From assembly GCA_963971285.1 (NCBI GenBank), contig OZ020261.1, positions 5,955,983-6,019,982 on the forward strand: 64,000 nt of DNA, given 5' to 3'. The notes under the pieces are model-generated. The model saw only the letters and a list, made by a program, of their open reading frames with translations. It was not told the DNA's origin and made no database searches. This stretch comes from Astropecten irregularis. Lineage: Eukaryota; Echinodermata; Asteroidea; Paxillosida; Astropectinidae. This document shows, one piece after another, positions 35,196-46,310 of the stretch (its first letter is position 1; each line of letters opens with the position of its first letter). A program made the translations under genes and the position numbers.

Positions 35196-35337
35196 AATTG
35201 AAAGAGAATACCAAACAACGAAACTACTCGGCAAGTGGAAGAGCAGAACAAAAAGAGCAATTGAGCAACAGGAAAAGCAAAGAAACAACTGACACCAAGC
35301 AACCAACCAACAGACAAACAGACAAAAGGTGCATTCG

Positions 35338-35455
35338 TTTAGCTCACACGGGTTAGCCCTTACTGGGAAGAGTCGTGTTATACTGCACAAAACAAGCGAG
35401 AGAATGGTGAAGAGGTTCAACTAGTATCGACCCGGGGGAGCTAAACGAATGCACC
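35338..35455. mobile_element. Short palindromic MITE (GGTGCATTCGTTTAGCTC type)
   Basis: GGTGCATTCGTTTAGCTC at the left and GAGCTAAACGAATGCACC at the right, an 18-bp perfect inverted repeat, 118 bp overall. Target duplication not visible. Superfamily not assigned. Confidence 0.75.
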
Positions 35456-35671
35456 CTATGTAACAACATTAGGTTTGGTTTCCATTGACAGTTTTGATCA
35501 TTAAAATAAAACAGTCTCCTTTTAACAACCATCAGTGTTTTTAAAAGCCAACAGATTACTGCTGTATCATTCCAATCCAATTATTTCAATCCAACCTTGG
35601 CATTTAACCATGGACAGTAGATCTTAAATGTCCTGACGAGATGCAAGAAGGTGACGGTCACGCACCTGTAC
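35456..35671. other. Short spacer
   Basis: Nothing recognised. Confidence 0.4.
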
Positions 35672-35675
35672 TTAA

Positions 35676-36032
35676 AGGTAATATCATACTTTGGTTTTTA
35701 TCAAAGAAATACAGATTCATGGGCAAAAATATCAAGGAAGATACAGTCCCATGTCATCTGTGAACATTTCAGTCCCATACGTTGCCCACTTTTTGAGAAA
35801 ACAGTGAAAACCGGGTAACGTATTTCTTAAGTCTTTTCTGTTTTATTTTTGATCTTTGAAAGATAAAAACAAAATGGTCACTGGTTTTACTCTTTTCAGG
35901 ATAAATACAGCATTTCAGCCAGAACAATTTTAACGGTTTGTTTCTACCATCACCATCTTTATACCATGAAAGCAATAGGTAAATCTGTGAAGATTTTCTG
36001 TTTCGGTATGCTACCAAAGTATGATAGTACCT
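35676..36032 (+). mobile_element. TTAA-A MITE
   Basis: 357 bp. Left TTAA at 35672-35675; the right flank is TTAG. Ends AGGTAATATCATACTTTGG and CCAAAGTATGATAGTACCT. The core palindrome is damaged. Confidence 0.88.
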
Positions 36033-37080
36033 TTAGCAATACGTAAAAAAGATGCCACAATGAAAACGAGAGAGGTGTTTTCTTTCTTTTTCCAACCAGG
36101 TAAAAGGTCAGTCGAATCAATCTCGCACATTTTTTGACAAACACTCACAGAGCGATAAATATCCCTCGCCACACACTGAGGGTTCATTAACCACATTATG
36201 AGGAAAGTATATATCATCTGGATGCAATTAACGCGACTGTTAAACCTTGAAAACTGAGATATATATGCACGTATATTATATGACGGATGCACGCCTGATT
36301 TATCAACGGCTTTTTACTGCGACTCAGAGAGAGTTCATCTACTGCTGATCGTCAATTCATCAGCAGGTGCGTGTCTCGGTGATTATCTCGTAAAGGAATC
36401 TCTGAAACAGACATTTGAGGAGATTCATCTACATTTCATCGGAGAGATATTATACAGCAGGCTAATTTAAGGCAATCAGAGACACTTGCTGTTATGATAA
36501 CCGTGGTTAACCACGGACACTAACGATGTATAACACAACACTTACATCGCTTTCTGCACAGCAGGTATCACAACATGTACACAAATGCTCCCAATCTTCG
36601 CACAGGTACATTAAATTCCGATGCGCTGTTTCTTTACGGTGACCAACAAAACGCACTTGCTCCAGAGCGCCGAGTTGAGCACAAACTGCTTCGTCTATCC
36701 TGAGAATCCGCACACACTAGCATAATAACCGCTGCCACCGTTCTCTACAATGTCACCGCAAACATTCATTATTTTTCTCGTCAGTGTGGACACATTCGCT
36801 AGATTCCTCAGGGGTGTTAAGACACCAAAACAGCTCGGTATTTATTCGGCCGTTATGGTAATATAGAGAGTACCAAACGATACCGATGAATGGGCGCATG
36901 TATTCGTCAGAAAATGCCAAGGCCTCATGCGTGCGATCACGATCGGGGCCAGCACGAAATGCAAACTGTGGGCGAGCCCGGCCAGGCAGGTGTGATGTCC
37001 CCGCAGCTATCGGCTTACGGTTTAAGCTCCCGATAACAAGCTATTTCCCCCTTCTTATATCCACCACGTGATGCAATCAA
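36033..37080. other. Unassigned non-coding stretch
   Basis: Contains a perfect 16-bp palindrome CCGTGGTTAACCACGG at 36499-36514. No gene recognised. Confidence 0.4.
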
Positions 37081-37207
37081 ATCTAATGGACTCTCTGTAG
37101 ACGATGCACTTGCCAAGCAAGCAGCTGATCATGGGAGCGGTCGAGGAGTATGGCTACAGCTCAATACCCTTGAAGATGTTCACATAACCTCAATTCTGAT
37201 GACGTCG
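37081..37207 (+). pseudogene. Possible retroelement RNase H-like scrap
   Basis: One frame (37083 onward, to a stop near 37210) reads with the run DDALAKQAADHGS, reminiscent of the ALAKQAA segment near the end of RNase H domains in LINE and LTR elements. Nothing upstream continues the domain and the match is only about a dozen residues. It may be chance. Confidence 0.15.
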
Positions 37208-38206
37208 TCACACTGAAGATGCTACAGAACCAGTACGCAAATATTTAAGCTCCATACAATCCACTCTCACCACCATTTTACTGAGTAAAACAGTCCAAGG
37301 AAGTTGCCAACGTTGGCTCAAAAGAATATCACAAGACTGCCCGTTGGTAATGAATGTATCAGGACACCGGTCCAGAATCGTGGGCTCGGACTGCGAATAT
37401 GACGGCAGCGAAGGGCGCATCTATACCGTCCCCTATATAATAATCGTCCGTCACGCGCCGTAAACTCAAACCCCCCGCAGGAATAGGCTAGTCATGAAGT
37501 ATTAATCACATTGTCTAGGTTAGGTAATTCCCACCGGCCAGCGCCAGCCCACGACAGCCTGATAGTCTTCACGGCCAAGTGCACACTAACAAGGTCAGGC
37601 ACAGTCGCTGGAATCATACACCACCAATCAAGCCATTAAAATAAAAACGGCTATCACACAATCCGTGCACACTAACTCAGTGTTTTTTGGTCGGTATATG
37701 ATTATAGAAGATGATGCGTGTGAATTTCAATGGATAATAAGAAATTGCCTCGCGGGCCTGGCTATGATTTTGTGTTCGATCTTACATTTCATCAGTGATA
37801 CGCAGACGTAAATTATTCCTTCTCTGAGATGCGTCCACACGGCGTTCCTACTCCGCGATGTCGCCGATATATCATACCCTTCCCTGGTAATATCGCGTCT
37901 GATTTGACACCAATGCATGATGGCTGCGCTGACATTACAACAGACGGGAATACATTACCGTCTGACATGAGCTCGAAAATTAGAGCTTGCCTAGAATTTC
38001 ATAATTTGACTCGATTTCGGTAAATTTACCTTATAACACACTGGTTTGGTGACAGTTAGCTATACGCATTCTTGGGACTTTTTTTTAGAGGATCATACTA
38101 TGAAACGAAAAACTATTCATAACATGTTTCACTTAAATGGATGATACATAACTGGTTTTGGGGACAAAACCGTTGCTGACAGTGAAAGCACATTCACATA
38201 CCTTAA
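37208..38206. other. Unassigned non-coding stretch
   Basis: Nothing recognised. Confidence 0.4.
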
Positions 38207-38492
38207 CTGACAAACCTGTAGAAGTTTGAGGTCAATCAGCCATCTGGGTCACGAGAAAATGGTGAAAACCAATTTACACATTTCTACGATATTATGCGTT
38301 CATAATCAAACACTTCGAAGCGATTTATTCCAATCGGAAAATAGTTTCACTTATTACTCATCGAATATGGCATTTCAGACAAGAAATTTCATGGGATGTT
38401 TTCTCCTATCATCACCATTATACTGTGTGTAAGTTGTATGTGAATCTGTGATCTTGAAGTGTATTCTGTCTTACCAATTCGGTACCATCCCT
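38207..38492. mobile_element. TTAA-N element
   Basis: The right end ('gtgaatctgtgatcttgaag' to 'ggtaccatccct') is followed by TTAA (38493-38496) and is shared with 24190-24270. A TTAA at 38203-38206 may mark the left edge. 'gtcacgagaaaatgg' recalls TTAA-M. Boundaries on the left are tentative. Confidence 0.5.
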
Positions 38493-38550
38493 TTAATTGT
38501 GAAGGTTTTGAGAAATGCAACGTACAAAAAACCTGGCTAAAGAAACCAGG

Positions 38551-38680
38551 GGTTGGTTTCACTAAGCCCTACGATTGATCGTAACTCGAGTTACGAAGGA
38601 TAACCCTATGTAGGTCTTCAATACATGATAAGTCCTTAGATTGATATAGTAAATTACGATGAGTTTGGTGAAAACGACCT
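38551..38680 (+). mobile_element. PAL-C MITE
   Basis: GTTGGTTTCACTAAGCCCTA at the left, GTTTGGTGAAAACGACC at the right, with 'gatcgtaactcgagttacga' inside. Confidence 0.75.
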
Positions 38681-38933
38681 CTTAGTCAAGTTGCTTACCA
38701 AATGGAGCTCACTCTATGGCACTCCTACAATTAATATTATGTCTAACTACAGCCGAATACCAGTTAAAAACAATATATATCACATAGACAATTGGTTGGT
38801 AATCCGGTTTCCCTAAGGAGGACTTCGCAAGCTGGGCAGATTTGAGCAAATTTATCCGCTGTACAAGATTGACCAAAGCCTGAACCATGGAGAAATTCTT
38901 ATATCACTCCATGCTTATAACCAGTGGCCAATT

Positions 38934-39167
38934 TCATATAGATGCTTAGCACAAAAAATGATTAGCACTTAAATGTCTTGCACAATAAAACAAAGCACCA
39001 TTGAAAATTCGATTTGATATTCATGGTCAGCGAACAACAGCCAAATAACAATTGCAAGTGATACACAACACAGGGAAAGTTGGTTGTTAATCCTGTTTTC
39101 ATTAAGGCAGAAAATAATGTCATGCTTAGCAAATTTTTGCACTAAGCAGTGCTGTGAAATTGGCCCC
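38934..39167 (+). mobile_element. PAL-B MITE
   Basis: TGGCCAATTTCATATAGATG to GCTGTGAAATTGGCCCC, with the family's 'gttgttaatcctg' and 'gatacacaacac' motifs. Confidence 0.82.
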
Positions 39168-39301
39168 AGCTACCGTGAATATCAAACCACTACACGATGC
39201 AATTGTCAAACGGCATAAGGTGAATATGTGTCTATATAGTTCGTATGCCATCCATTTAAATATTCGTGTGACACCAATGTAAAAGATGTAGGTGACTTTA
39301 A

Positions 39302-39798
39302 AGGTTACCTGAAATAGGGATGAAAGTGCTTTCAGATTATTGCTTAATGCATAATTAATTACTGTATAAATTCTAATTTTTATGTAAGTGCTTCATTTGG
39401 TCCCAAAGTTAAAAAAAAATCAGTACATGTATGCCCCGCCCCAAAAAAACCACCCTCGGAATTGATCCACGCAACAATGCTTTTGACGTCATCGGCAGAA
39501 CAAGTAGGCTCGCACCGCAGTAGCTCTTGCTGGCTCGTGCACATTGTATGTAAGATTTTTCTCTTCGATTTGAACAAAAACGCGGGGTCGGTAGTTTTGC
39601 GACTTGAATTCTGTGTGGCATTCTGCCGGTGACGTAGCAAGGTTTTTCGTCGCAAAAAGTCGGGTGCTAAATTATGGGTGTAAAATACCTCTTTTTCACG
39701 TACAATATTTTTTTTAGCACAAACAATGACATGCATATTGAGTTTTATGACAATACAGATGTTTTTAACTTCATATGAGTTTTTATTTTAGGTACCCT
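39302..39798 (+). mobile_element. TTAA-K MITE, enlarged copy
   Basis: TTAA at 39298-39301 and 39799-39802. 497 bp against 387-419 for the other copies. About 100 extra bases lie between 'gtaggctcgcaccgcag' and 'gcaaggtttttcgtcgc'. The termini have diverged (AGGTTACCTG and AGGTACCCT). Confidence 0.75.
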
Positions 39799-39802
39799 TT
39801 AA

Positions 39803-40137
39803 GTTCAGCAATCAGAATGAAGTACATACATCGCGGCATATCGCCAAGATCACCGCAAAACTCATTTCCAATTGGTGAAGACAAATACAACTCACAATTG
39901 ACACCGACATTCGGTGATAAATTAAATAAAGGTCTTTCCTTTCCCGGCGGGCTATACGGAACTGTGAAATCCAGAACTTACACAAGCGCCTGTAACTAAT
40001 GGGATGATAGAAGGAAAACCTCAGGCGTCTCGGGCCAGGATTACGCCACAAATCAAACTTTAATTCGAATTCTTCCGTCAGCTTGCATTGACGGTAGGGT
40101 GTGAACAAAGTTACAGTCACCTTTAGAGCTACGAGAG
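39803..40137. other. Unassigned non-coding stretch
   Basis: Nothing recognised. Confidence 0.4.
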
Positions 40138-40250
40138 CCTGACGTTTCGATCCTTGAGCAAGATCTTTCCCCAGGGATCAGCATGATTTTGATTAAAATA
40201 GTACACTTTTAAGAAAGGACCTGTTATCTATAGAATCGAAACGTCTGGCC
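40138..40250. other. Inverted pair of GAAACGTC motifs, one hammerhead-like
   Basis: Minus strand 40138-40180: CTGGGGAAAGATCTTGCTCA, then AGGATCGAAACGTCAGG. The stem GATCTT/AAGGATC (about 6 pairs, one G-T) is followed by GAAAC GTC. The box CTGGGGA differs from CTGATGA at two positions. Plus strand 40231-40248 has GAATCGAAACGTCTGG. The two face away from each other. Confidence 0.3.
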
Positions 40251-41333
40251 ATGATTCTTAAGATTAGTTTACATAATTATTTCAGGCCATTATACTAGTT
40301 GAAAGGCAGCTTACAGCAGTTAATTGCATGCAACGAGTTTTGTCAATCGTTATCACAAGTAGAAGTGCATCAATTTAATCTGTTTTGCAGATAAAATATG
40401 GTAGCTAGACGAAATGAACTTATATAATGAAGGGACCCGCTGCTTGAGTAAAATTGCAATCTCTCATTCAGGAGATTTCAATATTTCCCTGATAGGCTTA
40501 TTAAACCTTGGCACTCACTCGAGGCCCAAGTGATATATAAGCCTATGTAGCTGATATTTGAAATGCTGATAATATTGTATAAGTATCATGCACCTGCAAG
40601 CCTTTGCCAGTCTTCTTCTTTTTTTCATTAACGTTTCGTTATTGCCACCACCTGCGTTCTTCATAGAAATCCAAACCCATGTGTATTAAGGACCCTACTC
40701 GCTAAACACGCAAACCTTGGTTTATTTTGTCGCCAAGCCCTTTTTTTTTACCTTCTAACCTCAAGCCCTTGCACTGCATGCTCTCGTGAAAAAAAAGAAA
40801 ATACGTCACCGAGCCAAAGGCTTCCGTCACGGCAAGACATGTCCCAACAGTCTCAGAATGCAGCTTCAATGGGATAAGCCCGAGTGTTAAAGTTTCATAA
40901 TCTTAGACCGCACCGTATATACCGTATTTTTTATCATGTCATGGCGCCGCCGGCCATCTTTTTTTTTCTCTCTCAATCTACAAAATTTCTACCGGCCTAT
41001 CAACTCCCTTGAGCCAGTGTGCTTGCGAAGACGCGCAGCACGACCGCGCGACGCGCACGCAGGCCGCAGGCTAGGATCAGGTAACCTTTACATGGCACCG
41101 CGCTGTACACAGCATCCAGCCAGCAGACGAAACCATGTTTAATGACGATGATATCTATTTAGCGGGGATCGCCGTGACCTGCGATCTGGAGACGGGGGTA
41201 GAAGTAAGGGTGGAGACTAGGGGAGGGGAGGGGAGGATGTGACGGTTCGAATGGTGTGAACATGATCAACTCAAGGGCGCTCAGACTAAAATCTGAAGAT
41301 TCTTAATCTCATCGTGCTCAGGGGAGCAGGAAA
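40251..41333. other. Unassigned non-coding stretch
   Basis: Includes a T run near 40741 and a GGGGA-rich run at 41220-41235. No gene recognised. Confidence 0.4.
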
Positions 41334-41490
41334 CTGGGGCAAATTATTTCATAAAACTCAAATTGCTTAAGCATGAAAAGTCTTCCTTGATCAAACAGGA
41401 TTACAAACCAAATTTCCATGTGATGTTTACTGATTTTCATTTGTATTCGGCCAAGGGGTTTCACTAGCAAACCGATTTACAAAGGTCTTT
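41334..41490. mobile_element. Partial PAL-B-related element
   Basis: 'ctggggcaaattatttcata' and 'cttccttgatcaaacaggat' match the subfamily also seen at 46070-46310. The right end is decayed. Confidence 0.5.
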
Positions 41491-41499
41491 GGTATTTTA

Positions 41500-41785
41500 A
41501 GGTAATATCGTACTTCTATTTGTCAAAGAAATGCATGCACAATAATGAGAAAAATATCAAAAAGATATTGTGAAATTTTCAGTACCATACCGTGCCCACT
41601 TTTTGAGAAAACAGTGAAAAATTACCATGTCACAGTACTCTTAAACTCTTTTCACCGTTATTTTTGATCTTTTAAAGATATAAATTGTTTTTGGTCTTTG
41701 CTCTTTTAATACCCTTTTATTGATAAATACAGCATTTCAGGCAGAAAAACCTTAAACGATATTTTTCTAGCATCACCATTTATGA
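41500..41785 (+). mobile_element. TTAA-A MITE, truncated
   Basis: Starts AGGTAATATCGTACTTC after TTA and keeps 'cgtgcccactttttgagaaa' and 'tttttgatcttttaaagata'. The right end is lost after 'ctagcatcaccattta'. Confidence 0.8.
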
Positions 41786-42066
41786 TAATCAAAATGATTT
41801 GTTTTATGACTCAATAATTACATATTTCATCAATTATTTTGCTCATTGATTTGTTAGAGGATCAATTAGAGAGGTTACTCTGGATGAGAAAGGGGATGTT
41901 TTGACAGGTGTTTTTTCGTTGTTTTAAGATTTTCTATGTTTGTGTCCTACAAAGGTGATGAAATGTCTCCCGAATGTTCACTCTCAGTTTAAAAATAACA
42001 ATACTAGCTTTTCTGTACTCTCAGTGAGTCTTGTAACGCTATTTCCTTTTCAAACAGAAATAATCA
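41786..42066. other. Short unassigned stretch
   Basis: Nothing recognised. Confidence 0.4.
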
Positions 42067-42070
42067 TTAA

Positions 42071-42627
42071 AGGGTCTCTGCAATAGGAATGTTATGGCTT
42101 GAACATGTGCCAAAAAGCAACTTTTGTATGGGGCCTGTGATTTTACCCATTTCCTCCAACTGTTTCAGAGTTAACAACAGGTGTTTTTTTTATGCTAATA
42201 AGAATTTCCATATTCATGAGCAAAACAGTGATGTCATCTAGGTATCTCAGAGCAGTAACACAATTTATTTGTGCACAAAAAGTTGGGGTTGTTTTATAGG
42301 TTTTCTGACAGACCTTTTTCCTGGTCAATACGTTTTACGTGCCGAATATGTTCATTTCACTCAACTGGTGGTGTAATTTGTTTTGCCAAACCATTTCTGT
42401 TGGTCAAGTTTGCCTCTTCATTTGTTTATGTTTTTACATTATATTTTTTCTGTGGGTTCCCCACATGAGCAAGCATGAAAATCCCTCATTTTGCAAAGCC
42501 ATTCAAAGGAAAACCAAATACTAGTTTGAAATCAAAATAAGACTTGCCATTCATTATCTGTCAGTATATTCTCTGTATGAAGGCAATGAAATAACCTGAC
42601 TGAAAAAAAAAACACTGCGGGGACCCT
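42071..42627 (+). mobile_element. TTAA-L MITE, full length
   Basis: 557 bp with TTAA at 42067-42070 and 42628-42631. Starts AGGGTCTCTGCAATAGGAAT and ends CTGCGGGGACCCT. Matches 5387-5942 in reverse orientation along its whole length. Confidence 0.88.
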
Positions 42628-42631
42628 TTAA

Positions 42632-42920
42632 GTATAGAGGAGTCTGCGTCGTTATAATGAAGAAAACATACGTAAATATGTGAGCATGTCTGCTCTTGTT
42701 CTAACATATTATTATTCATTGTCCCTTTTTACATTGGTTCTTTTAAGGTGTATTCGCCATTTGCGAGTTAAATCTTAATAGTATCTGGTACACAGACCCC
42801 TTTCATTGCATATAAAACAGACTCTATTGCTACATGTATGCCTCGGGATTTGGGGAAAGCTTTTGCATAGCGCGGTACCCATCTCTAGTTCTTTTGTGCC
42901 ATTCTCTTCCGTTATCAACT
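42632..42920. other. Short unassigned stretch
   Basis: Nothing recognised. Confidence 0.4.
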
Positions 42921-43161
42921 GGGGCCAATTACATAGAGCTGCTTAGCAAAAAAAAAATGCTTAGCACAAAAATAGCTTCCCCAATAAAGCAAACCATCAT
43001 TAACAACTCCATTTGATATTCATGGTCAGCTAACAACAGTCAAAGAACAAATCAAGTGATACACAACACACGGACATTTGGTTGTTAATCCTGTTTTTAC
43101 TAAGACAGAAATGTTATGCTTAGCGAATGTTTATGCTAAGCAGCTCTATGAAATTGGCCCC
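42921..43161 (+). mobile_element. PAL-B MITE
   Basis: GGGGCCAATTACATAGAGCT to GCTCTATGAAATTGGCCCC. 241 bp with the family's internal blocks. Confidence 0.85.
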
Positions 43162-44190
43162 AGTGCATTAGTCGAAGACGTCTGTTATGTATTGACTAAG
43201 CAAATGCTTGCCCCGAATCATGTAATATAGCAAAACATAGTCTTTAGTCTGGGAAATTCAAATCGGGGTGTTTACGTGCAATGGAAGAAGCCTGTGTACC
43301 AGAGAATTATAACTCGCAAGTGGCTTATTCCCAAAAGAAGTTGGTCAAGAGATCCCCCGGCTGCCTAAATGGAATGACGAATGCGGAGAGCAAAATTAAC
43401 GCCATCCTTTGTCTCTCAGCCGACCTTTAACAACCACCAATACTCACATCGACCAATTTAAGTGGTGTGGGAATACATATTTGATATGCCTTTAGGAGGT
43501 AATTACTAGACAGTGGGTCCGGCAATATAGAGCATATTGAAAAAAAAAATCCCAAACCGGTTTCGTCTCATTCTTCTTCTCGCAAAACATCTCGGATCTC
43601 TTCGATTGGTATTTTTCCGGAAGCAGAATTCAAATCTTGTCCATGTTATGGCGGGATTTGAGGGTATGTCAGGCGCCAGTGCCCTGGAGGGGACTCGGGC
43701 CTGCGAAATCGTCGGCTTGTTATCTAAGGCTAGATTGCCTGTCTTCTTAATGTATCTGGGATATCTCTGCTTAGTAATTAAGAGGACAAGACAAATCACT
43801 GAAACGATGGCTTGTTTCTCGATTAACCGGCTTTTTTTCTGCAATCAGGGCACATCATTTAGCTTTTTGAAGAAACAGTTTAACATGGCGGGGACCAGGA
43901 ACACTGGAGTGAAAAAATCCCCACGAACAATCTTTTTGGTTTTGACGTGCGTGCACAACGTTCAATCAAAAGTCATTTGGTTTGGTTGCATTTTCAGATG
44001 CCGTCTAGAATGTCTGTAGCTTACAAGTCTATGGAGGCGGTTTCGGTCGCTAGTGGCTAGTGGCTGCCATAGGATCGTATGTTATTCGCAGCCATAGCCT
44101 GAGATTTGAGGCGCCACGAGTCACGCAGTTTGTACGTGGAGGTTCCCAATTATCATTTGACTCATAATCATAAAGTTATGATAAAGTTAA
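43162..44190. other. Unassigned non-coding stretch
   Basis: The longest open frame outside simple repeats (160 codons, 43537-44019, plus strand) is here. It shows no recognisable domain, no consistent codon character and overlaps a minus-strand frame, so it is not called as a gene. Confidence 0.4.
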
Positions 44191-44345
44191 CGGTATAATA
44201 CATGATTGGTAAATGTCACAGAACAGCACTCACACTGTGTCTTCATCAAACATGTACATGAAATAATAAACCTGTGAACATTTCAGCACAATCGGACATT
44301 CTGAGTCACGAGAAAATAGCGAGTCCTGCGAGAAATCGACTGCAA
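44191..44345 (-). mobile_element. TTAA-M element, partial
   Basis: Starts CGGTATAATACATGA after TTAA (44187-44190), the complement of the M right end at 46010-46027. Contains 'caatcggacattctgagtca' matching 3145 and 45925 in reverse. The inner end is lost. Confidence 0.65.
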
Positions 44346-44397
44346 TTTGAGATGTCAAGATTGCTCCCACACGTTTCACACTCTCAAATGTAATCTG

Positions 44398-44547
44398 AGG
44401 TCGATTTCACGAAGCCCTACGATCGATCGTATTGACTGGAGTTACGAATGATGAGCCATCGTATCCTACGAGTACGACTACGTGGGGCTCCAATGCATCA
44501 TTAGTCCTACGATTGATAATAAGTTACGATGAGTTTAACTCGACCCC
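44398..44547 (+). mobile_element. PAL-C MITE
   Basis: GAGGTCGATTTCACGAAGCC to GAGTTTAACTCGACCCC with 'cctacgatcgatcgtat' and 'gattgataataagttacgat' inside. First of three MITEs in a row. Confidence 0.8.
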
Positions 44548-44564
44548 TGCTTGGTGGGTGTCGT

Positions 44565-44711
44565 GGGGCCGATTCATAGAGCTCTGCGACGCGTCACAAC
44601 TCTATTTGCGACGCGTCGTGGTTGCGACGCGTCGCATAGATGCGATGAATCCATAGAGAAAGGATGCATCTTAACTCTGCGACGCCTCGTAAGTTTTATG
44701 AAATCGGCCCC
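44565..44711. mobile_element. PAL-D MITE
   Basis: GGGGCCGATTCATAGAGCTC to GTTTTATGAAATCGGCCCC, with GCGACGCGTCGCA-type palindromes at about 44588, 44609 and 44623. One base separates it from the following PAL-B. Confidence 0.82.
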
Positions 44712-44712
44712 A

Positions 44713-44952
44713 GGGGCCAATTTCATAAAACTGATAAGCACAAAAATTTGCTAAGCATGACATTTCTGTCTTGATAAAATCAGGGTTAACAATCAAATTT
44801 CCACGTGTTGTGTAACACTTGTGATGGTTGTTTTGGCTGTTGTTCGTTGACCATGAATATCAAATGGAATTTTTTTGGAGTTTGTTTTATTGGGCTAGAC
44901 ATTTTTGTGCTAAGCAACTTTTTGTGCTTAACAGTTTTATGAAATCGGCCCC
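44713..44952 (-). mobile_element. PAL-B MITE
   Basis: GGGGCCAATTTCATAAAACT to GTTTTATGAAATCGGCCCC. Opposite internal orientation to 15744. The flanks CAG and CTG complement each other. Confidence 0.85.
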
Positions 44953-45526
44953 TGGTCTCACTCCACCCCACCTCCTCGCACCCATATTCTCCCTACCTAC
45001 CATCCCCACTCCAGAGCAACAAGCAAAGAAACAGACAAGCACGTGTCGCCTTGTGTTTTGCCAGGAGCTTTTACGGGTCCATGTTCGACCCACTTTACAT
45101 CACAGTCAACAACCAACAAACCCCGTTCCATTACCACGACCGTTCGTCTCATACAAGGCGGTTTTTTCTATCCGTTTCTGAGTCTAGAAAATTTAAGTTC
45201 GAATTTGACCCACCTAGTAGCCAACGCAACCTCGAAAGCCCTACTTTTTCCGAACAAGGACGAGTTGCGAATGTAAAAGGGGAGCATGTTTTGGTAGCGG
45301 CATTTTGTTTTATCAGAGAGCTATTAAAAGGCACGTCTGGAGGCTTTTATTGCAAAGGATTGCCTCCGAATCGTGCCGGTAGAAATATTCCATAAAAATG
45401 GTCTTGGGTGATTCTAATGTAGAATCTGTCTAGGTCGTTATTATTCAGAAAAAGAAGAATGTTCATAAAAGAAATAAAGATTTACGGGGTCAATTTCATA
45501 CAGCTGCTGTAAGAACCAAAATTTCC
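44953..45526. other. Unassigned non-coding stretch
   Basis: A lone PAL-B-like end 'ggggtcaatttcatacagct' lies at 45487-45506, directly before the next TTAA element. No gene recognised. Confidence 0.4.
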
Positions 45527-45530
45527 TTAA

Positions 45531-46027
45531 AGGGTCTATGCAAACGGAATATTATGGCTTGAACATGTGCCAAAAATAAATGGTTACGTGGGTCTTTGAT
45601 TTTACCCACTTCCTCACACTGTTTCAGGGTTAACAACAGGTTTTTTGTTTTGAATGCTAATTAGAATTTCCATATTCATGAGCAAAACTGTGATGTCATC
45701 CGGGTAACTGAGAGCAGTAATCCAAATGCTTTGTGCACAAAAAGTTGGGGTTGTTTTATAGGTTTTCTGACAAACCTTTTCCCCCTCAATGGGTTGTATT
45801 GTGCTGAAAATTAGTCAAACAAAGACCGAAAACAGTATTGATCTTGGTGGAAGATCAAAACCATTCTTTATGTTTTATAAGTAAAATTTAGTCGGGTTTT
45901 CACGATTTCTTTCTCGTGACTCTGATGTCCGATTGAGCTGACATTTTAACACGTTTATCATGCTGGATCAGACATAGTATGCGTGCTGTCATGTTACCTT
46001 TACAAATCATGTTCATGTATTATACCT
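45531..46027 (+). mobile_element. Chimeric TTAA element (L / M)
   Basis: TTAA at 45527-45530 and 46028-46031. The left half (to about 45808) is the left half of TTAA-L starting AGGGTCTATGCA. The right half ('gaccgaaaacagtattgatc' to 'attatacct') is TTAA-M. The junction falls in 'gctgaaaattagtcaaac'. Confidence 0.78.
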
Positions 46028-46069
46028 TTAAGCACCCACAACCTTGGTATAAATAAAATCCGTTTACCA

Positions 46070-46310
46070 GCCAAAATTCCTTGTGAGTTTTGCATAGAGT
46101 TGTTTAAGCGCAAAATTTGCAGAAGCGTAATTCTTCCTTGATCAAACAGGATTTATACCAACCAAATGTTCGTGAGATGCTAACTGTTTTTGACTTATAT
46201 TCGGTCATTATAAGGAGATTTGGCTGGCATACTGGTTTTATTTACAAAGGGTGTTGGTGCTTATGCAAATTTTGGTGCTTAAAGCAGCGCTATGAAATTA
46301 GAATTGGCCC
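46070..46310. mobile_element. PAL-B-related element, second subfamily
   Basis: 'gcatagagttgtttaagcgc' at the left and 'gcagcgctatgaaattagaa' plus TTGGCCCC at the right. 'cttccttgatcaaacaggat' ties it to the 41334 fragment. Confidence 0.6.

Noticed and set aside
37081..37207. LINE RNase H domain as a confident call
   Set aside because: Only about a dozen residues match and no upstream domain exists; kept as a low-confidence scrap.
37208..37420. Minus-strand 70-codon frame as a gene
   Set aside because: No recognisable domain or splice signals.
43537..44019. 160-codon open frame
   Set aside because: No domain, no splice or start context of note, overlapping antisense frame. Treated as chance.
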